A stretch of 64,000 bases of DNA. Source: Mesorhizobium sp. BR1-1-16 (GTDB lineage Bacteria > Pseudomonadota > Alphaproteobacteria > Rhizobiales > Kaistiaceae). The stretch covers positions 114,319-178,318 of the forward strand of contig NZ_JAIUIE010000010.1 in assembly GCF_020165495.1 (NCBI RefSeq), read 5' to 3'. Below are positions 6,443 to 15,341 of the stretch, piece by piece. Both the position numbers and the translations under genes were made by a program. Below the pieces are notes generated by a model. The model was not told the origin of the DNA. It did no database searches and worked only from the letters and a program-made list of their open reading frames with translations. The first letter of the stretch is position 1; every line of letters begins with the position of its first letter.

Positions 6443-8884
6443 TCACTTTCCGCCGATCACGGAGCCGATGCGGCCGCCCATCGGCACAACCGCGCCGACA
6501 TCCTGCTCGATCGGACCAAGCGTGCCGGCGACCGGCGCCTCGATCTCGACGACGGCCTTGTCCGTCTCGATCTCCGCGACCAGATCGCCGGCCTGGACCG
6601 GATCACCCGCCGCCTTGAGCCAGCGGACGATCGTGCCCTCGCTGATCGTGAGATCGCCGAACGGCATGGTGATCGCCTCACCTTCGCCGATCACAGCCTG
6701 CACCACCGCTTTCGGCGCCTCCGGCGCAGCCTTGACGGGATCGGCCACGGCCGGAGCACTGGCGTTCGCTGCTGCGGGCTGTCCGCCGATCGAATACCAG
6801 CGGCGCGGCAGGAGCGGACGACCCGCGATGACGCCCTCGGCCGCTGCGACGATGCGCTCGGCATCGACGATCATCGCCCGTTCGAGCGTGGGTGCGAGCG
6901 GATGCGACATCGCCTCGGTGTGGACGCGGCCGACCGGAGCATCGAGATCGTCGAAGGCGAGTTCGTTGATCGCCTGCGCGATCTCGCCGCCGACGCCGAA
7001 CGGGCCGTAGCCCTCGTCCGCGACCAGAAGGCGATGCGTGCGTGCCACCGAAGCGGCGATGGTGTCGACGTCGAGCGGCATGATCGTCCTGAGGTCGATG
7101 ACCTCGGCCTCGATGCCGCGCGCGGCGAGCTTCTCGGCCGCCTCGAGCGCGCGATGCACGATCTGCCCGGCCGCGGCGATCGTGATGTCGCGGCCGGGGC
7201 GGGCGATCCTCGCAACGCCGAACGGCACCAGATGCTCGCCGGTCGGCACTTCGCCCTTCGAGGCGAACAGCGCCTTCGGCTCGAGCATGATGACCGGATC
7301 GCCGGCCCTGAGCGCCGTCTTCATCAGGCCCTTGGCGTCGGCGGGCGTTGCCGGCATGCAGACGATGAGCCCCGGAATATGGGCCCAAACAGGATGATAG
7401 GTGCCGCTGTGATGCGGGCCGGCGCTGCGCACCGTGCCGGCACCCACGCGGACCACGAAGGGCGCGTTCATCTGGCCGTTTGACATGTAGCGCAGCTTCG
7501 AGCCCTGCAGCACGATCTGGCCGGCCGCCTCGAACATGAAATCGGCGAACATCAGGTCGGCAATGGCGCGCGCGCCGGTCGCCGCGGCCCCGATCGCTGC
7601 GCCGGTGAAGCCTTGTTCCGAGATCGGGGTATCGATCATCCGCTCCGGCCCGAACTCGGTCCAGAGGCCCTTGGTATGCGCGAAGGTTCCGCCGCGCTCG
7701 CCCGTACCCTCGCCGAAATAGATGAGGTTCGGATCACGCCGCATCTCTTCGGCGATCCCGTCGCGAACCGCATCGAGCCAGCTCTGCGTCCGGGTCGCGG
7801 CGGGCGCCGCCTGCACCAGCGCATCGGCGGGATTGATCGGGTCGGCATAGATGTGGAGGCCGACCGTCGCCGGATCGGGCTCGGGCGAATTGCGCGCGAA
7901 TTCGAGCGCGTGCTGCACGATGGCATCGATCCGCGCATCGATCGCGTCGAGCTCGTCGTCGGCCACAAGGGCAAAGTCCTCGAGGAGGCGCCGGCGGTAG
8001 AGCTTGATCGGATCGCGCGCCAGCCATTCATCGACTTCGGCCTGCGTGCGATAGGTGCCGGTGACGTGGTCGCCTTCGTGATGTCCGACGGTGCGATAGG
8101 TCTTGGCCTCGAAGAGGGTCGGACCCTTGCCCGAGCGGGCCCGCGCGACGGCTGCGCCCGCCGCTTCATAGACCGCGATGACATCGTTGCCATCGACCGC
8201 GACGCCCGGAATGCCGTAGGCGGCAGCTTTCGAGGCGATCTCGGGGTTCAGTGTCGCCGTGGCGAGCGGCGTCGCCGTCGCATAGAGATTGTTCTCGCAG
8301 ACAAGCAACGCCGGAGCGCGCATGATCCCGGCAAAATTCAGCGACTCGTGGAAACCGCCATGGTTCGTCGCGCCGTCCCCGAAAAACGCGACGCCGATAT
8401 CATCAGTGCCGCGCGTGCGCGCGCTAATGCCGGCGCCGACTGCATGGCTGATGCCGGCGGCGACGATGCCGTTGGTGCCGAACAGGCCGATCGAGCGGTC
8501 ATAGAGATGCATCGTACCGCCGCGCCCCCCACAGCAGCCATCGACGCGGCCATAGAGTTCCGCCATCAAAATGTCGGGGGACATGCCCTTGGCCAGCGCA
8601 TGACCGTGGCCGCGATGCGTCGAGGTCACCCAGTCGGACCGGCGCAGATGCGCGCAGATGCCGACCGCGGTGGCCTCCTGCCCGATATAGAGGTGGAAGA
8701 AACCGGGCGTTTCGCCCTTTCGGCAGGCCATTTGCGCGACGGTTTCGAACTTCCGCAGCAGGACCATGCTCTCATAGAGCTCGATCATCGCGTCGGCAGT
8801 CAGCCCGGCGGGAAGGTTGTGCGTTTTCTGCTCGGAGCCCGCTCTGCGGGACCCTGCGGAAGGACGGGAAACCTGGACGCTCAT
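6443..8884 (-). CDS. E1-alpha / E1-beta / lipoyl triple-domain 2-oxoacid dehydrogenase
   Basis: Thiamine-diphosphate enzyme, 813 aa from the ATG at 8884, which follows GAGGGAGAAGG; an upstream in-frame ATG at 8935 lacks a ribosome site. Residues about 30-340 are E1-alpha, with the ThDP/Mg motif starting GDGATNHGG (169) and closing at CENN (196-199). Residues about 355-690 are E1-beta (GEGTGERGG near its start). An Ala/Pro linker leads to a C-terminal lipoyl domain with the attachment motif ETDKAV, lysine 776. It would oxidatively decarboxylate a 2-oxoacid or an acetoin-like substrate and load its own lipoyl arm. E1-alpha/E1-beta fusions exist elsewhere; the lipoyl domain on this subunit is unusual. 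No E3 gene is in the window. Confidence 0.9.
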   Translation of the reverse strand: MSVQVSRPSAGSRRAGSEQKTHNLPAGLTADAMIELYESMVLLRKFETVAQMACRKGETPGFFHLYIGQEATAVGICAHLRRSDWVTSTHRGHGHALAKGMSPDILMAELYGRVDGCCGGRGGTMHLYDRSIGLFGTNGIVAAGISHAVGAGISARTRGTDDIGVAFFGDGATNHGGFHESLNFAGIMRAPALLVCENNLYATATPLATATLNPEIASKAAAYGIPGVAVDGNDVIAVYEAAGAAVARARSGKGPTLFEAKTYRTVGHHEGDHVTGTYRTQAEVDEWLARDPIKLYRRRLLEDFALVADDELDAIDARIDAIVQHALEFARNSPEPDPATVGLHIYADPINPADALVQAAPAATRTQSWLDAVRDGIAEEMRRDPNLIYFGEGTGERGGTFAHTKGLWTEFGPERMIDTPISEQGFTGAAIGAAATGARAIADLMFADFMFEAAGQIVLQGSKLRYMSNGQMNAPFVVRVGAGTVRSAGPHHSGTYHPVWAHIPGLIVCMPATPADAKGLMKTALRAGDPVIMLEPKALFASKGEVPTGEHLVPFGVARIARPGRDITIAAAGQIVHRALEAAEKLAARGIEAEVIDLRTIMPLDVDTIAASVARTHRLLVADEGYGPFGVGGEIAQAINELAFDDLDAPVGRVHTEAMSHPLAPTLERAMIVDAERIVAAAEGVIAGRPLLPRRWYSIGGQPAAANASAPAVADPVKAAPEAPKAVVQAVIGEGEAITMPFGDLTISEGTIVRWLKAAGDPVQAGDLVAEIETDKAVVEIEAPVAGTLGPIEQDVGAVVPMGGRIGSVIGGK

Positions 8885-8942
8885 GCCTTCTCCCTCTGTG
8901 CCGTCCGTGCCAACCTGCTGAAGCAAGACGACCAAACGAGCA

Positions 8943-8965
8943 TCTATGATTATAATAGCATGATG
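8943..8965. promoter_or_regulatory. ATTATAAT operator, site C
   Basis: Perfect ATTATAAT core at 8949-8956 between the divergent E1 fusion gene and the SDR-like gene. Read on the minus strand it is CATGCTATTATAATCATAG, nearly the same as site A. Confidence 0.65.
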
Positions 8966-9017
8966 TTATGTTGGTCTCCGGGAAGATGCAAAAGAAAATC
9001 ACGTCCGGGAGGAATGC

Positions 9018-9629
9018 ATGAGAGTGGAGCTCGACGGGCGCTTGGCGCTGGTCGTGGGCCGGGACGGGCCTGTCGTCGACCAGGTTGTGGCGGCTCTGGC
9101 TGAGAATGGCGCCGCAGTCTCGCGCCGTCAGCCGGTCGAAGCCTCGACCCAAAACGCAACGACACCTCCGGATCTCGCGGTGATCGCACATGACCTGTCG
9201 CCTGATGGCACGGCTGAGGACATCGAGTGGCTGATTGACGCTGCCGAGACCATCGGCGAGGCCATGGCAGAGCGGGGCGGACGGCTCATCGTGCTGACGA
9301 CCTCGTTCGGGCTTCTGCCGTCACGCCGGCATGCCGCGCAGTCGGTCGCTACGGCCCGGACGGTCGCGGCGATGCGGACGCTGGCGATGCGGCTCGGCCC
9401 GACGGTTCTCGTCAATGCAGTCGGCGCCGGTGCGATCTCGGATGGAAGTGGCAGCTTTGTCGCCGGCGGGCAGGCGCTGCTCAGCCATGTGCCGACCGGC
9501 AGCGCGGGCACGATCGCCGATCTTGTAAATGCCGTGCTTTTCCTCGCAGATCCGATGAACACTTATCTGACCGGTCAGGTGCTGGCGGTCGATGGCGGTT
9601 GGGGAGCGGGCTATGGCCGCAACTTCTGA
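9018..9629 (+). CDS. Degenerate short-chain dehydrogenase-like protein
   Basis: SDR-related protein of only 203 aa, against about 250 for the family. The ATG follows GGGAGGAATGC. The cofactor loop TGxxxGIG is replaced by VGRDGPVV (13-20), and the segment holding NNAG is shortened. The Tyr and Lys positions align with Ser109 and Ala113 (QSVATA). The C-terminal part is kept: the NAVGAGAI loop and the ending VDGGWGAGYG, which matches the SDR at 4862. The reading frame is intact and well translated by its signals, so this looks like a repurposed non-catalytic protein, not a decaying gene. Its last 17 bases overlap the aldose epimerase start, so the two are co-translated. Confidence 0.8.
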   Translation: MRVELDGRLALVVGRDGPVVDQVVAALAENGAAVSRRQPVEASTQNATTPPDLAVIAHDLSPDGTAEDIEWLIDAAETIGEAMAERGGRLIVLTTSFGLLPSRRHAAQSVATARTVAAMRTLAMRLGPTVLVNAVGAGAISDGSGSFVAGGQALLSHVPTGSAGTIADLVNAVLFLADPMNTYLTGQVLAVDGGWGAGYGRNF

Positions 9630-10515
9630 GAGCTTGAGGCGCGTGCAACTCAGCGCAGGCGATCTCGTGCTGACGCTCGTGCCGGAACTCGGCGGCAGCA
9701 TCGCGGCCTTCACAAAGGGAGGCGTCGATATCATGCGGCCCCTCTCCGCGAAGGCCGAGGAGGAGCGGAATGTCCTCGGCGTCGCCAGCTTCCCGATGAT
9801 CCCCTATGCGAACCGCATCGACGGCAACGGCTTCACCTTTGAGGGCGTCACCTACGCGCTTTTACCGAACAACCCGCCCGAACGCTTCAACGTGCATGGC
9901 AATGCCTGGCTTAGCGCCTGGGTCGTCGCGGCGGCAGACACGAGATCCGCCACCCTGACGCTCGACCGGCGGATCGCCGGCGAGCCTTATCTCTACCGGG
10001 CGACGCAGCGTTTCGATCTGACGCCGGAGGGGCTGACGCTCGATACCGTCGTGGAGAATGTCGGTCCACGGCCGATGCCGTTTGGCTTCGGCCATCATCC
10101 CTGGTTCGAGCGCGACGCTGACGCCACGCTGCGCTTTACAGCCTCGCATGTGTGGGAATCCGGACCCGATGGCACCTCCGGCGCGCGGATTGCGGTGCCG
10201 CCGGAACTCGACTTCAGCGCTGGGCCCGTGCTGCCGCCAGCGCTTCGGAACAACTGCTATTCAGGCTGGAATGGGGTCGCCGAGATCGCCTTTCCGGCCC
10301 GCGGGCTGACGCTTCGGATGGAAGCGGACCCCATCCTCGGCAAGATCATGACCTATGCCGATCCGCAGAAGCCGTTCTTCTGCGCCGAGCCGCAGAGCAA
10401 TGTCCCCTGTGCCGCCAACAAGCTGGAGCATGGCGAGGAGGATCTCGGCATCGTCGTGCTGGCGCCGGGCGAGTCCATGAGCGGCTCTGTTCGCTTCATC
10501 GTCACGGATGGCTGA
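9613..10515 (+). CDS. Aldose 1-epimerase family protein
   Basis: Mutarotase-like enzyme, 300 aa, which interconverts alpha and beta anomers of a sugar in the cytoplasm. The ATG at 9613 is preferred because GGGGAGCGGGCT precedes it; an in-frame ATG at 9592 lies further inside the SDR-like gene. Family signatures are visible: PYANRI (64-69), the HG pair (95-96) and the catalytic histidine region FGFGHHPWF (157-165). A C-terminal glutamate suited to act as base occurs in the ALEHGEEDL-like segment. Translationally coupled to the SDR-like gene, in the operon carrying operator site C, so it probably serves the sugar handled by the same regulon. Confidence 0.88.
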   Translation: MAATSESLRRVQLSAGDLVLTLVPELGGSIAAFTKGGVDIMRPLSAKAEEERNVLGVASFPMIPYANRIDGNGFTFEGVTYALLPNNPPERFNVHGNAWLSAWVVAAADTRSATLTLDRRIAGEPYLYRATQRFDLTPEGLTLDTVVENVGPRPMPFGFGHHPWFERDADATLRFTASHVWESGPDGTSGARIAVPPELDFSAGPVLPPALRNNCYSGWNGVAEIAFPARGLTLRMEADPILGKIMTYADPQKPFFCAEPQSNVPCAANKLEHGEEDLGIVVLAPGESMSGSVRFIVTDG

Positions 10516-10583
10516 CCCATGGCGAAGTCTGGCGCCTCCCGAAAAGCCGAGATCTGACGGTCGGGGCGTTGCGAGCGATGACG

Positions 10584-11375
10584 CTACAAGAGCCTTGCCG
10601 TCATGCCGCCGTCGATCACGAAGCCGCTGCCCGTGACGAAGGACGCCGCGTCCGACAAGAGGAACGCGATGCCGGTCGCAATCTCGCGCGGGTCGGCGAT
10701 ACGGGCGATCCGGTCGGTGGCGAATGAGAGCCCGGCGGCCTCGGCACCGCCCGCCTCGTCGAGGCCGTCCAGCGTCATGCGCGTCGCCACCGAGCCGACG
10801 ATCAGCGCGTTCACGCGGATGTGGTCGACCGCGTAGTCGAGCGCCATCTGGCGGGAGAGTCCGAGCACCGCCGCCTTTGAGGCTGCATAGGCCGGCACTC
10901 CGGGCACGGTCGCGAGCGCGTGGACGGATGCGATATTGACGATACTGCCGCCGCCAGCGGCACGCAGATGCGGCAGCGTCGCCCGGCAAACACGAAATAT
11001 GGCGGTCAGGTTGACGGCGATCGTCCGGTCCCATTCCGCGTCGGAGACGTCCTCGAGCCGCTTGCCGGTCATGTAGATGCCGGCGGCATTCACCACGCCG
11101 TCGAGCCGTCCATAGGCTGACAGGGCTGCTGCCACGGCCGCACGAACCTCGGCATCATCGGTGACATCGGTCTCGCGGAAGATGAGGGCTGTGCCCGCCT
11201 CGGCATGCTTTCGCCCGAGTTCCGAGCCTTCCTGGCCGTCGAGGCCGATGCCGAACACGCGCGCGCCCTGGGCGACAAGGTGTTCGGCGGTTGCACGCCC
11301 GATGCCCGTGCCGGCGCCGGTCACGAGAATGCTCCGCCCCTCGACCGAAGGCGACCCCGGTACGGTCCAGTTCAC
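10584..11375 (-). CDS. Short-chain dehydrogenase/reductase
   Basis: Classical SDR, 263 aa, with GTG start; the GTGA overlap couples it to the upstream ATPase gene. The cofactor loop is TGAGTGIG (19-26), the NAAG motif is present, and the tetrad is complete: Asn122 (VNLTA), Ser150, Tyr163 and Lys167 (YAASK). Ending VIDGGMTARLL. As the last gene of a ribose-type transport operon, it probably oxidises or reduces the imported sugar or polyol at a hydroxyl/keto position. Substrate cannot be assigned from sequence. Confidence 0.92.
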   Translation of the reverse strand: MNWTVPGSPSVEGRSILVTGAGTGIGRATAEHLVAQGARVFGIGLDGQEGSELGRKHAEAGTALIFRETDVTDDAEVRAAVAAALSAYGRLDGVVNAAGIYMTGKRLEDVSDAEWDRTIAVNLTAIFRVCRATLPHLRAAGGGSIVNIASVHALATVPGVPAYAASKAAVLGLSRQMALDYAVDHIRVNALIVGSVATRMTLDGLDEAGGAEAAGLSFATDRIARIADPREIATGIAFLLSDAASFVTGSGFVIDGGMTARLL

Positions 11376-12934
11376 GTCGCCACTCCCGTTCTCAGGGCTG
11401 TCTGACCCGTCAGTTCAGCCTGTGCGGCCGCGATGATGCGCAGCACCTGCTCTTCGTCGCGCTCGCCGCGCTGGAACTCGTCGACTTGCCGGCCGTCAGC
11501 CACGACCACGCAGCGGTCGCTGAGCCCGATCACCTCCTCGAGTTCCGAGGCGACGATAACGAGAGCGACGCCCTTGTCGGCAAGCTCTGTGATGAGGCGG
11601 TAGATCTCGTGGCGGGTGGCGGCATCGACGCCCTTGGTCGGCTCGTCGAGGAGAAGCACGCGCGGCCCGTTCATCAGCACGCGCGCGAAGAGCAGCTTCT
11701 GCTGGTTGCCACCTGAGAGGTGAGCGACGCTCGCCTGCGGAGACCGGGCCTTCACATTCAGCGCGCGCATCGCCTGCACGACAGCCTTTGACTCGTTGGT
11801 CCGGCTGACAAGCTGGTGATGAGCGAACTTCTCGAGGTTGCCGATCGTGATGTTGCCGCCGACCGGAAGGTTGAACAGGAGACCGTCGCGCTTCCGATCT
11901 TCCGTGAGGAGGGCGATACCGGCCCGGCGCGCATCCGAAATGCTGCGGATCGGTCCGTCATGGTTCGCGACCTTGACGTTGCCGCTGCAGGGGATGCGTC
12001 CATAAATGGCATGCAGGATTTCCGTACGTCCCGAGCCCAGCAGGCCGACCAGCCCGAGAATCTCGCCGGCACGGACCTCGAAATTGATGCCGGAGATCCG
12101 GCGATGCACGCCGATACGGCCTTCGACCGAGAGGTCGCGAACGCTGAGCAGCACCTCCGATTGCGTCGGCGCCGCATGATGGGGGTAGAGGCGCTGCAGC
12201 TTCTGCCCGGACATCGCATAGATGATGCGTTCCTCGTTGAAGTCGGCGCGATCGATCTCAGCTACGACCCGTCCGTCGCGGAGGATCGTCGCGCGATCGC
12301 AGATCGCCATCACCTCGGGCAGGCGATGGGTGATGTAGATCATCGTCGTCCCCTGCGCCTTGAGACGGCGCAGCACGGCGAACAACTGGTCGACCTCGGC
12401 GCCGGACAGCGATGCCGTCGGTTCGTCGAGCATCAGCACCTTCGGACGCATCGAGAGCGCCCGCGCGATCATCACGAGATGGCGCTGCGCCGCGGTGAGC
12501 ATCGCCACAAGCGAGCGCGGATTGATGGCAAGGCCGAGTTCGGCGAACAGCGCCTCGGTGCGCTTGTTGAGCAGACGGCGGTTCAGGAGGACGCCGCGGC
12601 CAAGCCCCGTGTGGCCGGCGAAGACATTCTCCGCCACCGAGAGCTGTTCGAGGACCTCGATCTCCTGCGGCACATAGCCGACGCCTTCGGCGCGCGCGGC
12701 CAGCGGCGAGCGGAAGGAGACGTCCTTGTCGCCCAGCAGGATCGAGCCCTTGTAGCTGCCGGCGCGGTGAACGCCGTTGAGGATCTTGACGAGGGTCGAC
12801 TTGCCGGCGCCGTTCTGGCCGAGCAGCGCATGGATCTCGCCGCGGCGCACGGAAAAATCGACGCCGCGCAGCGCGGGCACGCCCGCAAAGCTCTTTGCGA
12901 TGCCGATCGTCCTGATAGCGGTCTCGTCGCTCAT
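11372..12934 (-). CDS. Ribose-type ABC transporter ATPase (tandem domains)
   Basis: RbsA/MglA-type ATPase, 520 aa, two nucleotide-binding domains. Domain 1 has Walker A GQNGAGKST (39-47), an LTAAQ signature and Walker B LMLDEPTASL. Domain 2 has a degenerate Walker A (GLLGSGRTE), an LSGGNQQ signature and, unlike the other three such ATPases in this window, an intact Walker B LLLDEPTKG. It energises the permease at 14045 with the binding protein at 13032. Gene order here is permease, binding protein, ATPase, SDR, different from the usual binding-protein-first layout. Confidence 0.95.
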   Translation of the reverse strand: MSDETAIRTIGIAKSFAGVPALRGVDFSVRRGEIHALLGQNGAGKSTLVKILNGVHRAGSYKGSILLGDKDVSFRSPLAARAEGVGYVPQEIEVLEQLSVAENVFAGHTGLGRGVLLNRRLLNKRTEALFAELGLAINPRSLVAMLTAAQRHLVMIARALSMRPKVLMLDEPTASLSGAEVDQLFAVLRRLKAQGTTMIYITHRLPEVMAICDRATILRDGRVVAEIDRADFNEERIIYAMSGQKLQRLYPHHAAPTQSEVLLSVRDLSVEGRIGVHRRISGINFEVRAGEILGLVGLLGSGRTEILHAIYGRIPCSGNVKVANHDGPIRSISDARRAGIALLTEDRKRDGLLFNLPVGGNITIGNLEKFAHHQLVSRTNESKAVVQAMRALNVKARSPQASVAHLSGGNQQKLLFARVLMNGPRVLLLDEPTKGVDAATRHEIYRLITELADKGVALVIVASELEEVIGLSDRCVVVADGRQVDEFQRGERDEEQVLRIIAAAQAELTGQTALRTGVAT

Positions 12935-12959
12935 GGTCTCCTCCCGGAGCGAAATCCTG

Positions 12960-12985
12960 GAAACCCGGCCTGATGGCCGGGTTTC
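12960..12985 (-). other. Stem-loop between binding-protein and ATPase genes
   Basis: Perfect 11-bp inverted repeat (GAAACCCGGCC / GGCCGGGTTTC) with a TGAT loop, between the binding-protein stop and the ATPase start. No T-run follows on the transcribed strand. Same position and type as the hairpins at 2562 and 37474. Confidence 0.65.
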
Positions 12986-13031
12986 GGGGCCGAGGCGGAG
13001 TGGTAGCTCCGCCCCGGCAGGACGGCAGGAC

Positions 13032-13982
13032 TTACTGGCCCGCGGAATCGAGGATCTTGTAGTAGGGGTCGAGATCCGACGCGGTGATCACCTTGGCGGG
13101 GAGGGTGTTCACATAAGCGAGCTTCTTGCCTTCGGCGGCTTCGCCGGCGAGTTCGGCCGCCTTGGCGCCTTCCTCATAGAGCGGCTGCGCCACGAGGCCG
13201 TAGACATCGCCGGACTTCACGAGATCGAGGTTCTGGCGCGTGTAGTCCATCGAGATGATGACGAGGTCGCGGCCGGTGGCACGCTTGGCGCCGGACCACG
13301 TCATCGGGCCGTAGCCGGTCGTTGAGAAGGCGCCCGTCACGTCGGGATTCGCCTGCAGGATACCGACGGCCTTGGCGCGCGCCGCGCCGGGCTCGACGCC
13401 CTCATACTGGACGTCGAGGATCTTGATATCAGGGTATTTGTCGTTCAGCGCCTTCTTGAACGAGGCGGCCATCTCGTTCTCGGTGACGTTGGATCCCGAC
13501 TGCGTCACCGCGACCGTGCCCTTGCCGCCCAGCTTCTCGCCCATGGCGACGCCTGCATTCGTGCCAGCCTCGGTGACGTTCTCCGCGGTGGTGGCGAGAA
13601 GGCCCTTCACGGTGCCTTCTTCGGGCACCATGTGCCACGTGACCACCGGCAGGCCCTCGCCGGAGATCTTGCCGATGAACGGATAGATCGCCGGGTCGGG
13701 CGTATAGACGGCGACGGCGTCGAACTTCTTCGAGGCGAGCGCCGCTTCGGCGAGCGGCAGCGTTGCCGGGACGTCCCAGGTCGAAGCCGAAGGATTGCCG
13801 ACGACTTCGCAGGTGTAGCCGAGCTCCTTGCACTTGTTGAGGAAGCCTGCCTGCATCAGCTTGTGCACCGGATGGTCACGCAGCGGCTGGACCCACAGGA
13901 TGGTCTTCCCGCTATCGGCATACGCGCTGGAACCGAGCGCGAGCAGGAGCGCGAGAGCCCCTGCCGAATGTGCGAATTTCAT
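13032..13982 (-). CDS. Ribose-type ABC transporter periplasmic binding protein
   Basis: Type-1 periplasmic binding protein, 316 aa, starting at the ATG preceded by GGAGGGAATGAA. A Sec signal peptide is clear (MKFAHSAGALALLLALGSSA, cleaved before or after YA-D). The mature protein begins TILWVQPLRDHPVHKLM, with the usual strand-turn-helix of sugar binders, and includes the conserved SGSN and FSTTGYGP segments. It would deliver a small sugar or polyol to the permease encoded just upstream. The open frame continues to 15185 but that part is a shadow of the permease gene. Confidence 0.92.
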   Translation of the reverse strand: MKFAHSAGALALLLALGSSAYADSGKTILWVQPLRDHPVHKLMQAGFLNKCKELGYTCEVVGNPSASTWDVPATLPLAEAALASKKFDAVAVYTPDPAIYPFIGKISGEGLPVVTWHMVPEEGTVKGLLATTAENVTEAGTNAGVAMGEKLGGKGTVAVTQSGSNVTENEMAASFKKALNDKYPDIKILDVQYEGVEPGAARAKAVGILQANPDVTGAFSTTGYGPMTWSGAKRATGRDLVIISMDYTRQNLDLVKSGDVYGLVAQPLYEEGAKAAELAGEAAEGKKLAYVNTLPAKVITASDLDPYYKILDSAGQ

Positions 13983-14044
13983 TTCATTCCCTCCACTGTT
14001 CGCCCGTCGACAATCGCGGGCGTTATTATGAGAACTGGCTGGTT

Positions 14045-15127
14045 TCAGTCCGCGGCGGCGGCCGGGACGATGGCCGGCGGATCGACGGCGACGGCCGCAT
14101 CCGGGCCATTTCCAGACGGTGCGCCCTCGCCGCCGATAAACACGCGGCGTCGAAGGAGATCGAGACCAACGGCGAGGACCATGATCGTGCCGACGGCGAT
14201 CTGCTGCCAGTTGGCGCCGACGCCGATCACGACGAGGCCGCTCTGGATGACCTGCAGGAGCAGCATGCCGAGCAGTCCACCGACAATCGTTCCCGCGCCT
14301 CCGAACAGGCTGACGCCGCCGACGACGACGCCGGCGATGACCGTCAACTCCCAGCCGGTGCCGATCGAGGTGATGCCGCTCGCAAGATCGGCCATGACGA
14401 ACATGCCCGAGATCGAGGCCATCACCGACACGAAGACGAAGGCACAGATCTTGTAGAGGCTCGCATTGATGCCGACGAGCCGCGCGACTTCCACATTGCC
14501 GCCGGTCGCATAGAGATTGCGCCCGAGCACCGTGCGCCTCAGCACGAAGTCGGCGATCAGGCCGGCGATGAAGAAGAAGATGAAGCTCCAGCCGAGACCG
14601 AAGATCACGCGTGTTGCGCCGAAATTGCCGACGGATTCGGGCAGCGGGTAGACGGGGTTGCCGCCGGTCACGACCTGGATCAGCCCCTGTCCGATGAAGA
14701 GCATGCCGAGTGTCTGGATGAAGGCCGGGATCTTCAGCTTGACGACCACGAGGCCGTTGACGAGCCCGACCGCGGCGCCGAGGAGCAGTCCGCCGATGAT
14801 CGCGACGAAGATGGGCAGATGCGCATCCTTCATCAGCATCGCGGTAACGCAGGCCGAGAGGCCCGCGATCGAGCCGACCGAAAGATCGAACTCGCCACCG
14901 ATCAGCAGAACCGTCTGGCCGATCGCGATGATGCCGACAAACGAGACGAAGTTGATGATGGCTCGGATGTTCTGTGCCGAAAGGAACGCTGGCGCGATGC
15001 TGTAGAAGATGAGGCTGATCGCGATCACGGCGACAAGCACGCCAAGTTCGCTCACCGAGAGCAGGACTCTCATCTTGTTGGCGAATCCGCCAGCGCGCGC
15101 CGCATCGTCCTGCGTAGCCAAGGTCAT
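14045..15127 (-). CDS. Ribose-type ABC transporter permease
   Basis: RbsC-like permease, 360 aa from the ATG at 15127 after GGGAGGAGCGCT; the frame is open to 15376 without start signals. It has about ten hydrophobic segments, the family signature GGEFDLSVG (about 67-75, Glu in place of the usual Ile or Ser) and the C-terminal motif GGVSLFGGAGT. The C-terminus ends in an Ala/Pro-rich tail. First gene of the operon permease / binding protein / ATPase / SDR, with operator site D about 100 bases upstream of its start. Confidence 0.93.
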   Translation of the reverse strand: MTLATQDDAARAGGFANKMRVLLSVSELGVLVAVIAISLIFYSIAPAFLSAQNIRAIINFVSFVGIIAIGQTVLLIGGEFDLSVGSIAGLSACVTAMLMKDAHLPIFVAIIGGLLLGAAVGLVNGLVVVKLKIPAFIQTLGMLFIGQGLIQVVTGGNPVYPLPESVGNFGATRVIFGLGWSFIFFFIAGLIADFVLRRTVLGRNLYATGGNVEVARLVGINASLYKICAFVFVSVMASISGMFVMADLASGITSIGTGWELTVIAGVVVGGVSLFGGAGTIVGGLLGMLLLQVIQSGLVVIGVGANWQQIAVGTIMVLAVGLDLLRRRVFIGGEGAPSGNGPDAAVAVDPPAIVPAAAAD

Positions 15128-15228
15128 AGCGCTCCTCCCGCCGTGCCGCTCTCTCGACGAGAATTCGTCGGGGCCGCTTCGGCAAACCTCCCCCGACGCA
15201 CTACATCGGGACGTACCGATATAAAAAC

Positions 15229-15248
15229 ATGATATTATAATGTTGTCA
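15229..15248. promoter_or_regulatory. ATTATAAT operator, site D
   Basis: ATGATATTATAATGTTGT, with perfect core at 15234-15241, in the intergenic region between the leftward permease gene and the rightward LacI gene. Confidence 0.65.
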
Positions 15249-15341
15249 CGCCAAACCGGGCGGGCGACGCAGTTTTTTCCCGCCCGTTTTCCATCCATGG
15301 CGGGAGACGCGCGCGGCGCTAGACTTGGTAGGTGATTCCTC

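Noticed and set aside
14023..14040. GTTATTATGAGAAC upstream of the binding-protein gene as an eighth ATTATAAT site
   Set aside because: Only six of eight core positions match and the flanks do not fit; also internal to the operon.
13032..15185. A 717-codon open frame on the minus strand
   Set aside because: Only the last 316 codons (13032-13982) are the binding protein, with signal peptide and ribosome site. The rest is Arg-rich and antisense-like, lying over the permease gene in another frame.
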